Both the position numbers and the translations under genes were made by a program. Shown piece after piece: positions 57,965 to 64,000 of a stretch of DNA of 64,000 nucleotides. The notes under the pieces are model-generated. The model saw only the letters and a program-made list of their open reading frames with translations. It did no database searches and was not told the DNA's origin. How positions within the stretch are numbered: the stretch's first letter is position 1; every line of letters begins with the position of its first letter. The stretch comes from Ailurus styani (taxonomy: Eukaryota; Chordata; Mammalia; Carnivora; Ailuridae). The stretch is taken from positions 7,989,936 to 8,053,935 of the forward strand of contig LNAC01000001.1 in the NCBI GenBank assembly GCA_002007465.1, written 5' to 3'.

Positions 57965-58007
<43 letters not shown>
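57961..58007 (+). repeat. (CT)n microsatellite
   Basis: A near-pure CT tract of about 47 bases is preceded by degenerate CT-rich sequence from about 57917. Confidence 0.95.
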
Positions 58008-58011
<4 letters not shown>

Positions 58012-58014
58012 CTG

Positions 58015-59525
58015 CTTCCTGACCCAGTCCTCCTCAGGAGTCTGAGTGACAGAGCAGCAAAATGACTGAGCTCCCACCAAGCAGGCCTTTCCAGGACCCC
58101 CTCCCATGGGCCCAGGCCTCTCAGGTCCCGGCAGCCCCCTCCCAGCAGGGACCGCCCCAGGGCAGGAGCCCCCCTGTGCCCTCGGAGCCCAGGACACCCA
58201 CGCTGCACCTGACCCTGACTCGGCACCTCGGCCCTGCTCCGGCCTCCACATTGCCCGTGCTTCTGCTCTCCCCGAAGAGGGGAAACCTCCAGTTTCCCAG
58301 ACACAGTGATCCCTGCAAGGGACAGGGACCCCCTGAGGGGATCCCAGTGGGGCTCCTCCTTCTCAATGCCAGGGTCCAGCTGGGCTCAGGGCTGCAAGGG
58401 GCAGACACTTCCAGGGAAAAGGAATCCCGTTTATTTCAGTAACGGCCACCAAAGAGTCTGTGCTTCGGACCTTGGTGGCAAAGCTGAGCCCTCCAGGGAG
58501 AAGAAGGCTCTTCACCCTCCCGGGCACTGAAAGAACAGCCTCGCTGGCCACCAGCCCCGAGTCTGGTCCTGCTCCCAGCACAGATAGGGACACTGAGGCT
58601 CGAAAAGTCAAAGTGGCTCACCAAGATCGTTTAGCAAATAAGTGGCAAGGCCAGCGCTCGAAGCCAGGACAGACCATCTGCAGGAGCTGTGCTCCCGCGA
58701 GTCACAGGGCTGGATGCGCGGCGGCACAGCGTGCACGTGGGGAGCCCTGAGTGGTGAGTCCAGCCGCTGCCTGTGCCGGTCCAGCTGCCCCGGGAAGGGA
58801 ACCCCCTCGGGCACCTGCTGCACAGATGACATGGCTTCATGTCCCTGACCCAGGGCCTGTGGAGAGCTTCCATGTAACGCTTTCTGCAGACCCCCAGCTG
58901 CTTCTCCAAGGGGCCCCCGCCCGCCCCTCGCTTGCTGGTCCGCTGAGCCCACACGTAGCTGGACCCCCAATGCCCAGCAGACGGCAAGGGCTGGGGAACG
59001 ACCTGTGTCAGCTGGTGACCCAGGCCCAGGGCAAACAGCTCCCCCTCTTCTCATCCCCCCGAGGCAGCCCGTAGTGCTCCCCTGGCCAGGAAGGTGGTGC
59101 TCGTCCCTCAGGCCCGCCTCCCGGAGCCGACAGCAGGGAGGACCCTGGGCTGGCCCGAGGGGGAGCCTGTGGGGCCCTGAGCGCTTCTGTGAGCGGACGG
59201 CGCCCATGTTCGGGGGTGTTGCAGCCCACATCCCCCCGCGGGGCTGCAAGTTAGCCACCGGACTCAGAAAGGAAGGCGCACGCCGGAGCCCGTGAGGCTG
59301 TTCCCACGGTCCACCTCCCTCCCCGGAAGCCTGCGGGGGCCTGGTGAGGGTCACCCGTGTGAGGGTGGTGGCTGGCCACCCTCTGACAAAAGAAGGGCAG
59401 AACCCTGCACGAGTTAAGGGGTCTCTGCTCCCAAAGCCTTCACTCCACCCAGAAAGGGACCTCGTTTCTCTTCTTTCTGCCTCTTGACAGAGGCCAGGTT
59501 TCAAGCAACATGCGATTTCCAATGA
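58015..59525. other. GC-rich unique DNA with a long minus-strand frame
   Basis: The longest uninterrupted frame in the window that avoids the assembly gap is here: 384 codons at 58608-59762, minus strand. Its composition is rich in Gly, Arg, Pro and Ser, it has no recognised domain, and its C-terminal end reads through a MIR. It overlaps plus frames of about 100 codons. I judge it noncoding but list it as a point to check. Confidence 0.4.
58578..58690 (-). mobile_element. MIR SINE fragment
   Basis: 'agatagggacactgaggctc' followed by 'gtttagcaaataagtggcaa' and 'agcgctcgaagccagg' is the reverse-strand MIR core. Confidence 0.75.
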
Positions 59526-59650
59526 CACGTAAGGTCCAGAGGACAGGAACTTGCCCAGTGTCCCTGTGTCCCTCCAGAGCCTGAGACCGTGCCTGGGGCA
59601 CTGCGGGCTCTCAGGAGTGGCAGGAACGGTGTGAATGGATGAGCAGACGC
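59526..59650 (+). mobile_element. L2 3' end fragment
   Basis: 'aggacaggaacttgcccagt' then 'agaccgtgcctggggcactg' and 'gtgaatggatgagc' resembles the L2 3' end. Confidence 0.55.
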
Positions 59651-60419
59651 CGCAGAGCCCAAGTGGGGAGTCCCTAAGATTCGGTTTTAAAAAATGACTG
59701 TGGGAATTTGGAGGAAATAGCACATAGGTCACCTGCCTTTTCTCTTTCGCCTCCCTCCCCACCTGGGAGAGAGAACCTGAACGAAAAAGTAGAGAAAAGA
59801 CAAACCTTCAACGTCTCCTTGAATGCCTACAGCATCAATCCAAAAAAGAAGCGGGTTTCTGAAACTTAAGGGAAGGCTGAAACCCCTCCCTACAGAATCT
59901 TTTGGCAATAGAAAACACCATCTGAGGATGTGGGTGCCTGGCTCATCGAACGCTCTCGGTGGGGCCGCGCGGATCTGCTGACCAAGGAAAGAGGCAGAGC
60001 GCCAATTTGAAGGCCCGTGTGATTTTTAACTTTGAGCAAATTTTGCCACCAGCTCTTAGAATTCAGAATAGCATTCATATAAGGCCAATGTGATCACATT
60101 TTGCCGTTTTCCCCCCTCTGTGGCCCCTTTGCTTCAAGAAACACATAGGAAATATCAGCCTGAGCCTCATCCTGCCAAGGCACAGCAGACAGGTGTCGGT
60201 ACACCTGTGCCAGGCTGCCCCGCCGTCTGGGCTCGCCCTGAGGCCTTGGCACCAGGTGGCTCCAGGCTCCAGGCCCTCCATGGGACGTGCTTTTCCTCGT
60301 CCGGCAGCTTCACCGCCATGGCCAAGACCCAGCCCCAGACAATGCTGAGGCCTCGTCACACAGAGAAACATCACTACTGCTGGGGACACGTTCCCTCCCC
60401 CAGCCTCATTCTTGATCCC
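59651..60419. other. Unique noncoding DNA
   Basis: No gene is supported. Two frames of 112-116 codons on opposite strands (60075-60428) overlap and neither is recognised. Confidence 0.4.
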
Positions 60420-62060
60420 GGACATTAAATATTTATGAGTTCTTTTTTAAAAAGCCACAAACCTCAAATAATGCAAGTTGTCTACTAGGCAGGGAGATTC
60501 TGAGACGATAAACATTATTTAGAAACACGATGATATGCTTCATATCGTGATGTGATTGGGCACCATATTAAAACCCGCCGAGGCTATTATACCTAATTTT
60601 TGTTTCAATTCAGGCAATATTGCCACTGCTTAATATGATTTCTATTTACTTTTTTCTATTGTTAGTATTTTATTGGGGTTGTGTCTGCTTTATCAAGCAG
60701 ATCTCCTCTGAAAGGGAGGGCAGACTCTGCTCAGACCTTGGGATTTTCTGTCCTCTCTCTTTTAAAGGAGTTTTCCATTATATTCTGCTTGGTCTGAATT
60801 CACTCAAAAACCCTCAACGCTAATACAAACTCTTTTTCTTTACTCTTGTCCAATTACAATATTTCTACCAGCACAGAGCCTGACAGCTTGATATTTAAGA
60901 GCTATATAAACTCTCATCATCGGGTTTTATGTTCCCGTTTTTCTACGGTACCATTGGATTTGGGTGAATGCTACATAAAATGTGTGCATTGAAGGGTTTC
61001 AAATCAAGTTATCTCCTCCATCTATAAAAATTGAATTTTAAAGGTTATTTTAATTATAAGTTTAAACCCATGCACTATTAATGACAGGGGCAGCCTCCTC
61101 CCACCAGAGTGTTCATTCGCCTTCTCCCCAGGGTCGCGGCCAAGCGAGGGAATCCTGTTATTTCCTGAACGAAATGTAATTTTGCAAAACAGGATATTAT
61201 TTTTTAAAGCATTATGCACTTTGCATAACTCTCTCTTCCTGGACTGGCCCCGGGGAGGTGGGGGAGAGGGGGGATTCAGGACTCTGCCCGAGGAACGAGA
61301 CCCGCCTTTACACGGCCTATAGGAATCTTTGCTTGTCGCAAGTGTGAAGGAAGAGATTAGATCCATTTCCCAGCTCCTTGAAGCCACATCTAACCCATCC
61401 GACTGTCTGCAAATCGGACAAGGATGTCACACTGCCAAATAATTTGGAGGGAAAAAATTATTAATCAGGTAAGTAAAATCCAAGTTTGAAAGCCTATTTC
61501 TTCAGATTGCAATCTAAACTCCTTTAGTTTAAGGGAGGAAAAAATAATTCTTATGTGGGCTCCTAGATTCCAAGTTTCTAAACGTGTTATTGAAGCCGTG
61601 ATTGAAATCTGACAAAAACAGACTGCATTTTATAATAATGTCCCGCAGCCAAAGTATGGCACCAATAACTAAACAATACTTTATCACCTTTGCCACTTTC
61701 AACAGCTCCCATTAATACTGAGATCATAGTGTTCGGCCCTCTATTCCCCAGCTGACTGCCTTAGTGACAGCACTGGCTAAGGCGGTGACATTGAAAAATA
61801 TTTGCCGTGACATGGCCACAAATCACGGCGAGACAAGTTTAAAACTCAATATTCACTAAACTTGCATCTGCTAGTTTCTGGTTCCAATTTCTAAAACACA
61901 GCTATTATCTGCCCCTTGCTTTGAAACAGCAGAGCGTAAATGGGTGCATGCTAAGCCGAGAAAGAGGGGGTGATTTTAAAAAATTAGACTCTTTGGGGGA
62001 TCACCAGTAGTACCATTTTATAAGCCAGAAACTATCATCGGAGAAGGAGCTGAGCATACA
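60420..62060. promoter_or_regulatory. Large repeat-free AT-rich block, candidate conserved element cluster
   Basis: About 1.6 kb has no recognisable repeat, which is long for this window. It contains many AT-rich motif-like words ('gtgatgtgattgggcaccat', 'ttgtccaattacaatatttc', 'aaaattattaatcaggtaag', 'tcatagtgttcggccctcta'). Frames are short. It is the strongest enhancer-cluster candidate by length. Confidence 0.5.
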
Positions 62061-62895
62061 GATGCCCTATGTGGGGGAAGGTGTCTGTTTTCTGGACTGT
62101 TCGGGCTACTCACAGCGGCCTGAACTCACACTGCAATTACTCGTGGTCCTGGGTTCACACGACAGCCTAATTTTACACGTATCGATTTTTATTTTCGTCT
62201 TTCTCAAGATGCTGAAGCAGGTGTTGGTCCACTTGGCAATTGCCCCTAATTCACTTTACAGAGGCCGTGGTCAACGTAGTGGAATGTGCCCCCTACCCGC
62301 TCTATTTCTGCTAAACTTGGTGGGATCGCTGCACTCTGACCTCCCATTATGAGCCAGGAACCCAGGAGGCCTGGAAAGCGATGCCACTGACCCTGGTTCC
62401 AAGACGCCTGGCACCCAAGGGGTTTGGCATACAGCAGTTCCTCTTTTGGGGTGTAACTGTGGGGACTCCCCACATTTGCCGAGCACAGCACATCTGTTTC
62501 GTAGTCCTCGTGCCCAGCACAGAAGCTAGATACGACAGACAGGCCATGAGCCTGTGCGCAACAGGGAACCAACACTTACCCAAGGCCTGTGTCCTTACAG
62601 CACAGTCTCTCGGCTCCACCACCAAGTTCACTGCCCCTCGCGGAGATCAGGGGTACTCACGCACAGAGAGAGGCTGGGCAGGAAGATCTGGGGCCACCTC
62701 CAGCACTTGAGTTCCATTTAATGAAGGGAAGCTGCCCTGTGAACACAGACCGCCAGACCCATCAGGTTAAAGGGCAGACTCACCGAGACGACCTCCTAAT
62801 CCTGGATGATGATCCTGAGACAGCCCCTCAGGGCCTGAAAACCTTGGGAAGTTGTTAGCTGCCTATTCTTCCTGTATAGACTGTTGGCTGGTGTT
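62061..62895. other. Unique noncoding DNA
   Basis: No gene is supported; frames of 90-109 codons overlap on both strands. Nothing else was recognised. Confidence 0.4.
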
Positions 62896-63144
62896 TCTCC
62901 ATCTTTTTTTATTTTTTATTTTTTTATTTTTTTTTAAAGATTTTATTTATTTATTTCACAGCGGGAGAGAGATCACAAGGAGGCAGAGAGGCAGGCAGAG
63001 AGAGAGAGAGAGGGGGAAGCAGGCTCCCTGCCGAGCAGAGAGCCCGATGCGGGCCTCGATCCCAGGACCCTGAGATCATGACCTGGGCCGAAAGCAGAGG
63101 CTTTAACCCACTGAGCCACCCAGGCGCCCTCTCCATCTTTTTTT
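62896..63144 (-). mobile_element. Young carnivore tRNA-Lys SINE, reverse orientation, 15-bp target duplication
   Basis: The body (about 62911-63129) read in reverse has 'gggcgcctgggtggctcagt', the young head 'gtgggttaaagcctctgc' and 'gggatcgaggcccgcatcgg', then an A-rich tail. The 15-bp direct repeat tctccatcttttttt is perfect at 62896-62910 and 63130-63144. Confidence 0.95.
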
Positions 63145-63699
63145 AAAGAAAGGAGGCTTCTTGACCCACTGACTGTGAGCATCAGCCTCTCTGAGGCTGA
63201 ATTTAAATGAGATAAAGGTTGGAAGTTGTCCACTGGGTTTAGCAACTCAGAAGTCTTTGGTAACAGAAATAAAGGCCATTTCGGTAGGATACATAATTGT
63301 CGCCAATGTGACGTGAGTTTTACATATTAAATTCAGGTTAGCACAAGGAAATCGACCAGATGGGTGCCCACCGACCTAAGATGAGGTGTTCTTTTCCGTT
63401 TTACCCGCAGGATCGACAGGGACAAGAGCAATCAGGACATGTTCTGTGCCCACTTTTTTGAGCAGGACTGTCTGCTGTGCCTCTCCCAGCCCGGTCTCCC
63501 CATACTATGTGGGTCCACGTCTGTCTGTTCTCAGGTCTCTGTGCCCGAAGAGCCACAGCCAGGGGCCCCGCTGGCACAGGAGCTGACCTGGATGACAAGA
63601 TCCCGGAGTTCGTGCCCGAGTCAGATGCCGTGATGGGATGACACTGTCCTGGAAGGAAGTGAGCGGGAGAGACATGAATTTTTGCAGCCAGAGGGCAGG
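63145..63699. other. Unique noncoding DNA
   Basis: No gene or clear repeat was recognised. Confidence 0.4.
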
Positions 63700-63960
63700 C
63701 TCTGGTAGATTACATTCCCCAACATGGCTGCCCCGATGTCTCCCCTTCTCCATGCTCATCTGTAACGTGATCATGCCCTTTCCCCCACCAAGACGTGGTG
63801 TCGGTTTCTGCTCCCCCTGGGTCTGAACTGGCCCTGGAAACAAATGGCAGTGATGTTGCTGCATAGGTTCCAGGGCCAGGTCATAACATGTCCTCATGAT
63901 GTCTCCTTTGTTTCTTGGTCTGTTTCTTCTTGGAACACAGCCACATAGAGAGAATCAAGG
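63700..63960 (+). mobile_element. MaLR LTR fragment (MLT1-like)
   Basis: 'gccctttcccccaccaagac' then 'gtggtgtcggtttctgctcc' and 'ccctgggtctgaactggccc' follow the 5' half of MLT1-type LTRs. 'gttccagggccaggtcataa' and 'cttcttggaacacagccaca' continue the order. Confidence 0.55.
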
Positions 63961-64000
63961 CACCTAGCAGACAGCTCTGAACTCCCAGCCGTGGGAGACA

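Noticed and set aside
1..64000. CRISPR arrays, operons, prophage or other bacterial systems
   Set aside because: Repeat content (SINE, MIR, L1, MaLR), low CpG outside one island and absence of dense coding show a mammalian nuclear genome.

Overview
This looks like a stretch of nuclear genome from a carnivoran mammal, most likely a mustelid (ferret, mink, marten or otter group). The strongest evidence is a set of six tRNA-Lys-derived SINEs. Two of the young copies carry the head 'agtgggttaaagcctctgcc' and a tail of the type 'cttgtgatctctct', forms I associate with mustelids rather than dogs; the third young copy is in reverse orientation. Other mammalian repeats (MIR, L2, L1 3' ends, MaLR LTRs, hAT-Charlie and MER20-like DNA transposons) fit the same assignment. 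The species call is inference.

I see no protein-coding gene that I recognise. Nearly all open frames are chance frames in GC-rich DNA, in microsatellites or in repeats. Two places could belong to a transcript. One is a CpG island at about 6455-7260 with clustered ETS and GC-box motifs, which looks like a promoter. The other is an open stretch at 55235-55429 bounded by a strong 3' splice site and a strong 5' splice site.

Layout: 1-3.4 kb holds AT-rich, repeat-free islands around a GC-rich block. 3.6-6.45 kb is repeats (MER20-like, young SINE, MIR, MaLR LTR, hAT). 6.45-7.3 kb is the CpG island. 7.5-18 kb is mostly unique DNA with a young SINE, a palindromic DNA-transposon remnant and a second hAT copy. 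18.0-18.5 kb is a repeat-free block. 19-25.3 kb is rich in repeats and contains an assembly gap (22273-23187) inside a GGAA-type microsatellite. 25.4-27.7 kb and 38.5-40 kb are repeat-poor, and the second contains a duplicated element of roughly 75-100 bp. 33.3-34.7 kb holds two L1 3' ends, one interrupted by a SINE. 38.0-38.4 kb is a TGGA minisatellite. 45.4-45.9, 47.4-47.6, 48.7-49.4, 54.8-55.8 and 60.4-62.1 kb are AT-rich, repeat-free blocks with many TAATTA-like motifs. 56.8-59.5 kb is GC-rich.

Taken together, this resembles a gene desert or large intron near a developmental regulator, where repeat-free islands act as long-range enhancers. That reading rests on base composition, lack of repeats and motif content; I could not test conservation. 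The target gene cannot be named from this window.
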